This document shows positions 18,071 through 26,129 of a stretch of DNA of 64,000 nt, piece after piece (the stretch's first letter is position 1; each line of letters opens with the position of its first letter). This DNA is from Amaricoccus macauensis (GTDB taxonomy: Bacteria > Pseudomonadota > Alphaproteobacteria > Rhodobacterales > Rhodobacteraceae). Both the position numbers and the translations under genes were made by a program. Where the stretch lies: contig NZ_JACHFM010000001.1 of NCBI RefSeq assembly GCF_014201905.1, positions 496,001-560,000 of the forward strand, in the 5' to 3' direction. The notes under the pieces are model-generated. The model ran no database searches and was not told the DNA's origin. It saw only the letters and a program-made list of their open reading frames with translations.

Positions 18071-19546
18071 TCAGGGCGCCATCAACACTTCGCTGGCGCA
18101 TCCGAGCCGCGTGGCGAGCGTCTGCAGGCGGCGAACGACTGCCTCGCCAGCGAAGCCGCGGGCCTCGCCGGTGAGGGTCAGGACCAGCCGTGCGTCCTCA
18201 AGCGTCAGCGTGGCATTCTCGAGCACCCCGGTCGCCGAGCCCGACAGCATGGCGCCAAGCCGCATTGCCCGGCCGAGCACCGCCGCCTCGGCGACCCGCT
18301 CCGGCGGCAACAGCTCGCCGTAGCGCCGCACTTCATCGATCGGCGCCGAGGCCTTGTATCTGTTGAGCAACGCGAGGCCGAGGAACAGCCGGTCAGGATG
18401 ATCGAGGCCCGCGAAGTTGGCACGGATCACCGCCTCGAAGCAGAGTTCCGCGCGATAATCCGGGTGTGCCCGCCAGTTCGAATCGTGCAGCAGGCAGGCG
18501 GCGAGCACCAGCCGCAAGTCAGTCCCCGGGAGCGCCGCGTAAAGCGGTTGCAGCCAGGCGAAGAGCGCATCGCCGAAGCCGGGGCAGCGCGCGGAGACCG
18601 ATTCCACATGTCGACAGGCCTCGATCAGCGGATCGAGTCCGCGCATCGCCTCCGGCATCTGCCGGAACAGCAGCCCCTCACGCAGGCCGTAGGACGAGAC
18701 GATCACCCGCTCCGGCTCGATCCGGCGCAGCACCTCGACCAGAACCTCGCTGGCAAGCGGCAGGAGAGGCACGCGCTGCAGCGCTGTCCCCATCATCGCG
18801 GCCATGGCCGTCTGGTCACGCGACTGGATCCAGCGGCAGGTCTCGACGAGCTGTCCCACCGGCGGCTCGTATCCGTGCAGCACTTTCAGGGGGTAGTTGA
18901 CCCGCTCCATGTCGAGACGCGCGAGGGCGCGCCATGAGCCGCCCACGAGAAAGAGATGCGACGCCGCACCATCGACCGATTTCCGCAGCGCCTTCACCCG
19001 CCGGCGGATCGTCTTCTCCCGCTTCTCGCGATCCTCGATGTCAGCCAGTTGCAACGGCCCGAGCGCGGCGGTGGCGCAGGCGCCAATCTCTCCGTCGCGG
19101 AGCTCCGCCAGTTCCATCGACGCACCGCCCATGTCGCAGGCGAGCCCGTCCGCACCCGGCCAGCCGAGGAGCACCCCGTTCGCCGACAGGCGCGCCTCTT
19201 CCGAGCCGGTCGCGACCTGCAACTGCAGCCCGGTCTCGCGCTCCACTTCGTCGCAGAACGCAGGCCCATCCGTCGCATCGCGCACGGCCGCCGTGGCGAC
19301 CGCGATCATGCCGGAGAGCCGCATCCGGCCGGCGAGTGCCGCGAAGCGCCGGAGCGCCGCCATTGCCCGCTCCCGCCCGTCCGGGTTCAGCCGACCGGTC
19401 TCGGCAAGGCCACGGCCGAGCCCGCAGAGCACCTTCTCGTTGTAGAAATACGCCGGGCTCCGCGCCACGCCGTCAAAGACCACGAGGCGAACGGAGTTCG
19501 ATCCCACATCGACCACGCCGAGACGGCTCAGTCGTGAGGAATGCAT
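18071..19546 (-). CDS. ppx: Ppx/GppA phosphatase family protein
   Basis: A 491-residue exopolyphosphatase / guanosine pentaphosphatase-type protein. The ASKHA fold is marked by GVVDVGSNSVRLVVFD near the start, the catalytic-glutamate region GSEEARL, and DMGGASMEL; the C-terminal half carries an HD-like helical domain (LLHDSNWRAHPDYRAEL). It would remove terminal phosphate from polyphosphate or pppGpp in the cytoplasm. The ATG at 19546 is chosen because it directly precedes the first strand; the frame upstream to 19651 lacks family features. Exopolyphosphatase and GppA cannot be separated by eye. Confidence 0.85.
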   Translation of the reverse strand: MHSSRLSRLGVVDVGSNSVRLVVFDGVARSPAYFYNEKVLCGLGRGLAETGRLNPDGRERAMAALRRFAALAGRMRLSGMIAVATAAVRDATDGPAFCDEVERETGLQLQVATGSEEARLSANGVLLGWPGADGLACDMGGASMELAELRDGEIGACATAALGPLQLADIEDREKREKTIRRRVKALRKSVDGAASHLFLVGGSWRALARLDMERVNYPLKVLHGYEPPVGQLVETCRWIQSRDQTAMAAMMGTALQRVPLLPLASEVLVEVLRRIEPERVIVSSYGLREGLLFRQMPEAMRGLDPLIEACRHVESVSARCPGFGDALFAWLQPLYAALPGTDLRLVLAACLLHDSNWRAHPDYRAELCFEAVIRANFAGLDHPDRLFLGLALLNRYKASAPIDEVRRYGELLPPERVAEAAVLGRAMRLGAMLSGSATGVLENATLTLEDARLVLTLTGEARGFAGEAVVRRLQTLATRLGCASEVLMAP

Positions 19547-19837
19547 TACATCCGGATGGAGGAGGGGAAGACTGGCCTCCCCGCGTCGGGTGACTGACAC
19601 CAACTCCCGTCCCTGCTGGAGACCCCCTGAGGCGTGGGGGGCTTGTGGCATCGCACCGGTGCCACGTCAATCGCAGCAGCCGGTATTGGCGCCAAAGATG
19701 CTGCATCCGGCGCAGGATTCGGCCCGGGTTTCGCGGGGGGCCGGGTCACCGGCCGATGGCCGATCCCCCGGGACCGGCTCGGAAATTTCCCTCCGGCGGG
19801 GCAACGGCGGCCGAAGGCGTCACCCGTGCGGGAGCGG

Positions 19838-20221
19838 TCAGGCCTTCGGGTCGGCCGCTTCCCGCTCGTCGAGAATCTGCACGATCTCGCGACGGATCAT
19901 CTTGCGCAGGTTGCGACCGATCCGGTCGCCAAGCTCGCCCTGAAGCTCCTCACGCACGATCTGGTTGATGAGACTCCGAAGCGACTCCTCGTCGAGAATC
20001 GGAGCGGCCGCCTGCACCGCATCAGTATCGTCATCATCGGAATCGTCGTCCAGACCCTCGGCGAGACCACCCGCGTCTCGCCGCATGTCCTGCGTCAGCA
20101 TCAGGACCGTCTCACCGTCGCCCGTCACCCGCGCGTCGGTCTCGGCCGAGACGACCGCCCGGATCGAGGCGAGCATGTCGGCGATCGACTCCCCCTCACC
20201 CGGGCCCTTGCTCATCGCCAT
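19838..20221 (-). CDS. PopZ-like (DUF2497) protein
   Basis: A 127-residue acidic protein in three parts. An N-terminal helix (GESIADMLASIRAVVS) is followed by an acidic disordered linker rich in Asp (DDDSDDDDTD) and a conserved C-terminal helix bundle (LDEESLRSLINQIVREELQ, then IRREIVQILDER). This is the layout of PopZ/DUF2497 proteins, which self-assemble at cell poles in Caulobacter. It starts 4 bp after the tolC stop (ATG 20221; ATG 20215 is also possible). A polar-organiser role is inferred from the family. Confidence 0.72.
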   Translation of the reverse strand: MAMSKGPGEGESIADMLASIRAVVSAETDARVTGDGETVLMLTQDMRRDAGGLAEGLDDDSDDDDTDAVQAAAPILDEESLRSLINQIVREELQGELGDRIGRNLRKMIRREIVQILDEREAADPKA

Positions 20222-20225
20222 CGCG

Positions 20226-21611
20226 CTACTGCTGCTGCCAGCGCGCGCGGATCCGGTCGACGGCCGACGTATCGTAGCCACCCGGCTTGCCATCCCGCAC
20301 GGCGACGAAGTTCGTGTCCGGGTTGTAGGTCTCGATGCCGAGCTTCAGATGCTCGACCGTGAGCAGCCCCATTGCGCGCAGCAGGGCGTAGCCCGCCACG
20401 TACTCGTCGCGCACCGCCTGAACGATCTCCGCGTCAGCCTGCAGGCGCTCCTGATCCGCGTCGAGCACGTCGAGCGTCGAGCGCGCGCCGAGCCGGGCTT
20501 CCTCGGCCACGCCTTCGGCGGCGATACGGGCGGCTTCCGACTGCTCCCGGCGGGCGCAAATCGTCACCTTCGAGGTCGCGAGGTTCGACCAAGCTTCCGC
20601 CACCTGCTGGGCGACGGTGCGCGCGGTGTCCTGAAGCTCGAAACGCCGCTGGTCGAGCAGATCCTGCGCCTGCCGGATCACGCTGTCGTTCTGGCCACCG
20701 GTATAGAGCGGCAGATTGCCCTCGATGCCGACCTGTCCGTAACCGACGCCATCCCAGAAGCCATTGGTATTCCCGCGCTCCGCGCCCACAGAGCCGTTGA
20801 CCGACACCGTCGGCCCCTTCAGCGCCACGGCCCGGTCGAAGTCGTAGACCGCGGCGCGTTCGGTGAACTGCGCCGCCACGATCTGCGGGTGACGCTGGAG
20901 CGCGATCCGCTCGGCCTCCGCCTGCGTCTTCGGCACCGCCGGCAGCGGCGGCAACGGGTCGAGCTTGCCCGGCAGCGTCCCCACCGCCTCGCGGTAGGTC
21001 TGACGCGCGACCTCGAGCGCGCCCTGCGAGTCGGCGAGCGTCGAGCGCGAGGCGGCGAGCCGCGACTGGCTCTGGCTCACGTCGGTACGCGTCACTTCGC
21101 CCACGTCATAGCGATTCTGCGTGGCGTCGAGAGTTTCGGTCAGCCGCTCGACATCGCTCCGGCCGAGGCGAACGAACTCCAGCGACCGGCGCACGTCGAC
21201 GAACGCGACAACGGCATTGTAGAGCACCTGCTGCTCGACATTGATCAGGTCGGCGCGGCCGGCGGCAATGCGGTTGGTCGCAGCGGCGACCGCCGCGGCG
21301 GTCTGGCCGTGGTCATAGACGAGCAGGGACGCCGACAGCGCCGCCTGCGCGTTGCTGAGATGATCGCCATCGACATCCTCGACGCTCGACTGCGTGGTCG
21401 CCCCGACGCTGACCCCGACCTGCGGCCGCTTCTTGGAACCCGCCTGCGGCACGCCTTCGTCGAGGCTCTTCAACGCGGCGCGGTTCGCCTCGAGCAACGG
21501 GCTGGTCTGGTAGGCCTTCACCAGCGCATCCGCCAGCGACTCCGCCCCTGCCGTCCCGGCGCCCAGCGCCAGCAGGGCTGCAACGGCACATGTTCTCAAG
21601 AGCGTACGCAT
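20226..21611 (-). CDS. tolC: TolC-family outer-membrane channel
   Basis: A 461-residue outer-membrane efflux protein with an N-terminal Sec signal (RTLLRTCAVAALLALGAG, cleavage near AGA-ES) and two internal outer_membrane_efflux repeats. Landmarks include the RYDVGEVTRTDVSQSQSRLA and ARLGARSTLDVLDADQERL helices typical of TolC. It forms the outer-membrane exit duct for RND pumps and type I secretion. Co-orientation with pcm upstream and the PopZ-like gene downstream suggests an operon. ATG 21611 is preferred because it begins the signal peptide. An RTX protein in this window (32934-34322) would need such a channel. Confidence 0.9.
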   Translation of the reverse strand: MRTLLRTCAVAALLALGAGTAGAESLADALVKAYQTSPLLEANRAALKSLDEGVPQAGSKKRPQVGVSVGATTQSSVEDVDGDHLSNAQAALSASLLVYDHGQTAAAVAAATNRIAAGRADLINVEQQVLYNAVVAFVDVRRSLEFVRLGRSDVERLTETLDATQNRYDVGEVTRTDVSQSQSRLAASRSTLADSQGALEVARQTYREAVGTLPGKLDPLPPLPAVPKTQAEAERIALQRHPQIVAAQFTERAAVYDFDRAVALKGPTVSVNGSVGAERGNTNGFWDGVGYGQVGIEGNLPLYTGGQNDSVIRQAQDLLDQRRFELQDTARTVAQQVAEAWSNLATSKVTICARREQSEAARIAAEGVAEEARLGARSTLDVLDADQERLQADAEIVQAVRDEYVAGYALLRAMGLLTVEHLKLGIETYNPDTNFVAVRDGKPGGYDTSAVDRIRARWQQQ

Positions 21612-21700
21612 GAACTGCCTGTCCTTCGTGATCCCTGTGCGCCTGCATGCGCCAGCGGCCCGTTGACCGGGCTCCACTTGCAGTTATCGGCTCACGTTCT

Positions 21701-22351
21701 TCAGAATTCAAATGCTTTCGTCGCAACGAACCCCGGCAGAACTGGAGCCGTTGCATCGAAGATACGCCTCCAGGTGATCTCGTCACCGGTACGAAGCCCG
21801 AGTCTGGCCTGCCCGTTGCCGCCGCCGACGAAGATGGCGGCAATCCGCCCCCCCGGCTTCAGCTGCGCTTCGAGCGCCGCAGGCAACACCTCCATGGCCC
21901 CCTCGACGAGGATCACGTCGAAGGGTCCATGCTCGGGCGCGCCGGCCGCGAGCGGCCCGGTCTTGACGATCGCCGTATCGACGGAATGCAGCCCGAGGCG
22001 GCGCTCTGCCTCCGCCGCAAGCTCGCCCTCCTCGACGGCGACGACCGCCTCGGCCATCTCGGCGAGCACCGCGGTCGAGTACCCGAGCCCGCAGCCCACA
22101 TCGAGCACCAGGTCCTCCCGGCCGACGTTCAGTGCGTCGAGCAATTTCGCGAAGACGCGCGGGTCCAGCACCACGCGGCCGCCACCGAGCGGCACGTGTT
22201 CGCCGAAATAGGCGACCTCGGTCAGCGCGTCGGGCACGTAGTCCTCGCGCGGCACCGCGAGCATGGCGGCGATGATGGGATAGAGCGTGACATCCGCAGT
22301 CCGGACCTGACGGTCCACCATGGCTTCGCGGGCGGCGGCGAAATCGGTCAT
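21701..22351 (-). CDS. pcm: Protein-L-isoaspartate O-methyltransferase
   Basis: A 216-residue class I SAM methyltransferase of the Pcm family. The SAM-binding motif is VLDVGCGLGYSTAVL (residues 82-96), the N-terminus MVDRQVRTADV and the segment PLGGGRVVLDP are characteristic, and FDVILVEGAME is motif II. Pcm methylates isoaspartyl residues for repair of aged proteins in the cytoplasm. The SAM-binding aspartate and glycines are intact. It lies just outside the left end of the integrated element, 90 bp upstream of tolC. Confidence 0.88.
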   Translation of the reverse strand: MTDFAAAREAMVDRQVRTADVTLYPIIAAMLAVPREDYVPDALTEVAYFGEHVPLGGGRVVLDPRVFAKLLDALNVGREDLVLDVGCGLGYSTAVLAEMAEAVVAVEEGELAAEAERRLGLHSVDTAIVKTGPLAAGAPEHGPFDVILVEGAMEVLPAALEAQLKPGGRIAAIFVGGGNGQARLGLRTGDEITWRRIFDATAPVLPGFVATKAFEF

Positions 22352-22483
22352 CGGCAGGTTCCAGCAGTTCGGCTCGGCCCGAGGATTGGCACATTTCCCA
22401 CGCTGCGGCAACGACTGCCGCCCTGCCCCGGCACGCCACCCCGCAGGTCAGGCCAATAGCCCGCGACCACGCGCCGATACTGC

Positions 22484-22510
22484 TTGACCCCAGAAGCCGG
22501 AGAACCTAAT
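22484..22510 (+). promoter_or_regulatory. Original host tRNA-Cys promoter, now facing the element
   Basis: TTGACC (22484-22489) and CCTAAT (22505-22510) are separated by 15 bp and lie 14 bp before the first tRNA base. The same geometry recurs at the intact tRNA-Cys copy. Because the tRNA is interrupted here, transcription from this promoter would run into the element's first genes. Confidence 0.55.
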
Positions 22511-22520
22511 CCCCGGGACC

Positions 22521-22564
22521 GCGAGGCGACGTGGCGGAGTGGTTACGCAGCGGATTGCAAATCC
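22521..22564 (+). repeat. attL: 44-bp direct repeat
   Basis: These 44 bp are identical to 32834-32877. They begin 4 bp before the first tRNA-Cys base and run through the D-arm and anticodon loop into the 3' side of the anticodon stem. Sequence similarity stops abruptly after 22564, marking the left boundary of the integrated element. Confidence 0.92.
22525..22564 (+). pseudogene. Truncated tRNA-Cys (5' half)
   Basis: The first 40 nt of tRNA-Cys(GCA), up to the 3' side of the anticodon stem. Beyond this the sequence no longer forms a T-arm or an acceptor 3' strand. It is the displaced host half of the gene after insertion. Confidence 0.9.
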
Positions 22565-22701
22565 CCGGATTTGTGTTTCGAAATCAACCATATCCCATCG
22601 AAATGTTATCAGGACATTCCGGCAACGGAAGGTGAACCTGAGAACCCGCTTCCGGCACCAAAATCTCGGCAAAAGCACTGGCTCGGGCGGGGGTGCCAGC
22701 T

Positions 22702-23436
22702 GTGAGCATCAAGCTCATGACGGCCGTCTGGGAGCGCGAGGATCTCGACCCATACGAGCGCTTGGTGCTCCTCGCTCTGGCCGACCACGCCAATGTTGAG
22801 GGCCACTGCTACCCGTCCGTGGCTCGGCTTTGCCAGCGCACCGGCATGAAGGAGCGTGGTGTCCAGAACGTGATCCGCAGGCTCGCCGATCCCGAGCGCG
22901 GGTTGATCTCTGTTAAAGAGGGCGGCGGCAGGCGGATCAATAACCGGTACACCATCACCGCAAACCTCTTGGAGCCGGCTAAACCCCGCACGGGAAACCC
23001 TGTTTCGGATGCAGAAACCCCGCATCCCACGACAGAAACCCCGCATCTGACGACAGGAAACCCCGCATCAGATGCACCCGAACCTTTAAGAGAACCGTCA
23101 AGAAACCGTCAGGAGAAGAGAGAGAGTGCGCGCGCCCAAGCGAGCCCGATCCCTCCAGACTGGACCCCTTCCATCCGCAACTTCGCCGACGCCTCCGAGC
23201 TCGGCTTCTCGCCCGAGGAGGCGAATCGTGAAGCACGATCATACCTCGATTACTATCTCGCCCATGGCACTCGCCGAGCAGACTGGGATGCCTCCTGGCG
23301 CTCATGGCTTCGCAAGAGCCGACAGTTTGCGGGCAGCGAGATGGCTGGCAGAGCGCCAGCCCCGGGAGGTGGACGCGGCCGCGGCATCGCGGCTGTCCTC
23401 GCTGATCAGCGTCGAGGTCAGGCCCCTCTACCATGA
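22702..23436 (+). CDS. Helix-turn-helix replication-type protein
   Basis: A 244-residue protein. The N-terminal 85 residues form a winged HTH typical of phage replication initiators (DLDPYERLVLLALADHANVEG, then CQRTGMKERGVQNVIRRL). A Pro/Thr-rich linker with repeated NPxSDAETPH-like segments follows, and then a C-terminal motif DWDASWRSWLRKSRQF found in DnaT/O-like phage replication proteins. It probably binds the element's origin and helps recruit replication machinery. It is the first gene inside attL. Start is uncertain between GTG 22702 (used) and GTG 22693. Its 3' end overlaps the next gene out of frame. Confidence 0.7.
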   Translation: MSIKLMTAVWEREDLDPYERLVLLALADHANVEGHCYPSVARLCQRTGMKERGVQNVIRRLADPERGLISVKEGGGRRINNRYTITANLLEPAKPRTGNPVSDAETPHPTTETPHLTTGNPASDAPEPLREPSRNRQEKRESARAQASPIPPDWTPSIRNFADASELGFSPEEANREARSYLDYYLAHGTRRADWDASWRSWLRKSRQFAGSEMAGRAPAPGGGRGRGIAAVLADQRRGQAPLP

Positions 23437-23929
23437 AATCTCCTCGGACGGGCAAGCCTACGGTTCGTTTCGCGCTGCCATCCGGGACGTGTGTGATGAT
23501 GAACGCAAGCGCGCCTTGCGGCAGGTTCAGGCCTTCATGACCTCAGCGCCGGAGGAGGCGCTGGAAGACTGGCTAGCCGAGCTATCCGTGATCGTCGCCA
23601 GACGGCCCGAGGAAGACGTCACCGAGGCACTACGTCTGAGGGCCTACGTCACGCGACTGCAGAGCTACCCGGCGGATGTGGCCAAGTACGTGCTGCTCGA
23701 CAAGGTGTGGCGCTTCTGGCCGACATGGGCCGAGCTGAAGGATGCTTGCGACGAGCTCGTGGCGACCCGCCTCATGTTCGCTCGAGTTCTCGGCGAGCTC
23801 GCTCCGCCGTCCCTCCCTCCTGCGCCTCCCCCTCTGACCAACGAGGAACGGGCGGAACAGGCGCGTTTGCGCGCTGAGAACAGAGAGATCATCAAGACTC
23901 TGATCCGCCAGTGGGAGAGGGCGGAGTGA
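23264..23929 (+). CDS. Hypothetical element protein, possible replication partner
   Basis: A 221-residue, helix-rich protein with no domain I can name. A conserved-looking core runs LRAYVTRLQSYPADVAKYVLL then FWPTWAELKDACDELV, and the tail is a Pro-rich linker followed by a charged coiled coil ending in IKTLIRQWERAE. Its place directly after the replication HTH protein resembles helicase-loader genes, but this is inference from position only. With ATG 23264 it overlaps the previous gene by 173 nt in another frame; a later start (GTG 23369) would shorten the overlap to 68 nt. Its stop overlaps the next ATG. Confidence 0.55.
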   Translation: MALAEQTGMPPGAHGFARADSLRAARWLAERQPREVDAAAASRLSSLISVEVRPLYHEISSDGQAYGSFRAAIRDVCDDERKRALRQVQAFMTSAPEEALEDWLAELSVIVARRPEEDVTEALRLRAYVTRLQSYPADVAKYVLLDKVWRFWPTWAELKDACDELVATRLMFARVLGELAPPSLPPAPPPLTNEERAEQARLRAENREIIKTLIRQWERAE

Positions 23930-24198
23930 TGGCGCATGTGCGGGCGACTGGTGTGGAGCCTGAGGAGCAGGCCGAGGCGCTTCTCTCTGCGGCGGGCCTC
24001 GCCGTCCGTGACGTGATGTTGAGCATCCTCCGCCAGTCTTGCGAGCAGGGCGTCGAGCTCAACGTCGCCTCGGCCGTGGTGCTGGGCGTGGGGGCGAAGG
24101 GCCTGCGGCTGGCGCTCGGGCCAGTCGAGGCGGCGCGGATCGTGCGGCAGATGGCCGACGAGGTCGAGACCGACGTGCAGCCGGCGGGACGGCATTGA
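23929..24198 (+). CDS. Hypothetical small protein upstream of terminase
   Basis: An 89-residue, mostly helical protein, translationally coupled to the previous gene (TGATG at 23927-23931). It shows no signal peptide and no recognisable DNA-binding motif. It occupies the place where a small terminase subunit would normally be encoded, 81 bp before the large terminase. It is shorter than usual TerS proteins and I cannot support that identity from sequence. Confidence 0.5.
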   Translation: MAHVRATGVEPEEQAEALLSAAGLAVRDVMLSILRQSCEQGVELNVASAVVLGVGAKGLRLALGPVEAARIVRQMADEVETDVQPAGRH

Positions 24199-24201
24199 AA
24201 A

Positions 24202-24236
24202 TGGTCCCAATGCCCGGCCTCGGCGGTAGGGGACCA
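24202..24236. other. Inverted repeat upstream of terminase, candidate packaging site
   Basis: TGGTCCC (24202-24208) and GGGACCA (24230-24236) form a 7-bp inverted repeat in the 81-bp gap before the terminase gene, the commonest place for cos or pac sites in HK97-type phages. It could equally be an ordinary hairpin. Confidence 0.25.
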
Positions 24237-24279
24237 CGCGCGGGTCTTATCTTCCTTTCGCGCTGCGCGGGAGGGGTCC

Positions 24280-25794
24280 GTGTCTGACGCCTCGAAAGCC
24301 CTCCGGTTCCTGCGGTCCCTGAGCATCCCAGAGGGGCCGCTCGCCGGGCAGCCGATGAAGATCGCCCCGTTCCAGCGGAGCTTCGTCAAGGGCGCGCTGG
24401 CGCCGGAGACCCAAGTGGCAGTGCTGAGCATCGGGCGCGGCAACGCGAAGTCCGCGCTCTCGGCCGGCATCTCACTCGGCTCGCTCCTGGGCGAGTGGGA
24501 CAGGCAGCCGCGGCGCGAGATCGTGCTGGCGGCGCGCACCCGCGACCAGGCGCGCATCGCTTGGGACTTCGCGGCAGGCTTCGCGGCGACACTGCCCGAG
24601 GAGACGCAGAAGCGGTTGACCTTCCGGCGATCGCCCCGGCTGGAAATCGAGTACGAGGACGAGCGCGGCTCGCACTTCCTTCGGGCGATCGCGGCCGATG
24701 GCAAGTCGGCACTCGGCTCGGCTCCGACGCTGGTGCTGATGGATGAGCGCGGGCACTGGCCGGTGGGGCGCGGCGACGACCTCGAGCAGGCGCTCCTTTC
24801 CGGCTTGGGCAAGCGCGGCGGACGGGCCTTCATCATCTCGACCTCGGCCGCCGACGACGCGCACCCGTTCTCGCGCTGGATCGACGAGGAGCTTCCCGGC
24901 AAGTTCGTGCAGGAGCATCGTCCAGCGCCGGGGCTGCCGGCCGATGACCTCGCCTCGCTCCTCGCGGCGAACCCGGGCGCGAAGCTCGGCATCGGCTCGT
25001 CGGTGGAGTGGCTCCTCGCCACGGCGCGGCGGGCGATCGCGCAGGGCGGCACGGCGTTGACGAGCTTCCGGCTTTACAACCGCAACGAGCGTGTCTCGGG
25101 CGAGGCGCGCGACCTCCTGCTGACCCTCGACGAGTGGCTGGCATGCGAGGTGGCGGAGCTGCCGGCGCGCTCCGGCCCGGTGGTGATCGGGATCGACCTC
25201 GGCGGCTCGTCGTCCATGACGGCGGCGACCTTCTACTGGTACGAGACCGGTCGCCTCGAGGCGCTGGGGTGGTTCCCGACGAAGCCGTCCCTCCTCGACC
25301 GCGGGCAGCGCGACGGCGTGTCGGGGCGCTACGGCGAGATGGCCGACCGGGGCGAGCTCCGCACCCTCGGCGCCATGACGGTTCCGGTTGCGTCGTGGCT
25401 CCGCGAGGTGCTGCAGCACGTCCAGGGCGAGACGATCGCGGCCGTCACCGCGGACCGCTTCAAGCAGGCCGAGCTCGGTGAAGCGATGGACAAGGCGGGC
25501 CTGAAGGCGCCCGTGGTCTGGCGCGGCATGGGCTTCCGCGACGGCTCCGAGGACGTCGACCGCTTCCGGCGCGCGTGCTTCGACGGGCAGGTGAGGGCGC
25601 GGCCGTCGCTGCTGCTGCGCTCGGCGTTCTCGGACGCGATCTGCCTCCGCGACCCGGCCGGCAACCTGAAGCTCACCAAGGGCCGCAGCCTCGGGCGGAT
25701 CGACGCCGCATCGGCGTCCGTCCTGGCCGTCGCCGAGGGCGCCCGGATCGCGGCGCGCGGCGCCCGTGTCGTGAGGCCGCCGCAATGGGCGTGA
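24280..25794 (+). CDS. Phage terminase large subunit (HK97 type)
   Basis: A 504-residue packaging motor. The ATPase domain has a Walker-A-like GRGNAKSA (residues 52-59), Walker B LVLMDE (D155, E156) and coupling motif ISTSAADD. The nuclease domain begins with the metal aspartate D306 in VIGIDLGGSSS, with further acidic residues downstream. It is full length and uninterrupted for the Terminase_1 family. The GTG start at 24280 follows GAGGGG at 24271-24276. It would translocate and cut DNA into procapsids made from the neighbouring capsid and portal genes. Its stop overlaps the HNH gene. Confidence 0.9.
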   Translation: MSDASKALRFLRSLSIPEGPLAGQPMKIAPFQRSFVKGALAPETQVAVLSIGRGNAKSALSAGISLGSLLGEWDRQPRREIVLAARTRDQARIAWDFAAGFAATLPEETQKRLTFRRSPRLEIEYEDERGSHFLRAIAADGKSALGSAPTLVLMDERGHWPVGRGDDLEQALLSGLGKRGGRAFIISTSAADDAHPFSRWIDEELPGKFVQEHRPAPGLPADDLASLLAANPGAKLGIGSSVEWLLATARRAIAQGGTALTSFRLYNRNERVSGEARDLLLTLDEWLACEVAELPARSGPVVIGIDLGGSSSMTAATFYWYETGRLEALGWFPTKPSLLDRGQRDGVSGRYGEMADRGELRTLGAMTVPVASWLREVLQHVQGETIAAVTADRFKQAELGEAMDKAGLKAPVVWRGMGFRDGSEDVDRFRRACFDGQVRARPSLLLRSAFSDAICLRDPAGNLKLTKGRSLGRIDAASASVLAVAEGARIAARGARVVRPPQWA

Positions 25795-26129
25795 GACGCT
25801 GGCATCGTCCCTCAGAAGTCGTCTGCCGCTCGCCGCGGTGGAAGGCGCTTCGCCTCGAGGCACTCCGCCGCGACGGCTGGCGGTGCTGTCAGTGCGGCGC
25901 CCGCGGGCGCCTCGAGGTGCATCACGTGAAGCCGGTGCGGACGCATCCCGAGCTTGGCTTCGACCTCGGCAACCTGCGGAGCCTCTGCGGCTCCTGTCAC
26001 AACATCGCCACCCGGGCCGAGCTCGGGCAGGCGCCGACCTCACCAGAACGGGCAGCCTGGCGCGCGGCCGTGCGCGAGCTCGCCCGAACCCCCATCACGG
26101 CCGAAGAGGAGAGCATCCGTGCTCGATAG
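25785..26129 (+). CDS. HNH endonuclease of the packaging module
   Basis: A 114-residue HNH protein. Zinc-binding pairs CCQCG and CGSCH flank the central HHVKP, and an ending rich in Arg follows. Small HNH proteins beside terminase are required for cos cleavage and packaging in HK97-like phages and are a constant part of capsid-forming satellites. Here it lies after the large terminase rather than before the small subunit, and it overlaps both neighbours (start inside terL, stop inside the capsid gene), so expression is probably coupled. Confidence 0.85.
   Translation: MGVRRWHRPSEVVCRSPRWKALRLEALRRDGWRCCQCGARGRLEVHHVKPVRTHPELGFDLGNLRSLCGSCHNIATRAELGQAPTSPERAAWRAAVRELARTPITAEEESIRAR

Noticed and set aside
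22525-22564. A second functional tRNA-Cys
   Set aside because: The T-arm and the 3' acceptor strand are missing; only the first 40 nt match.
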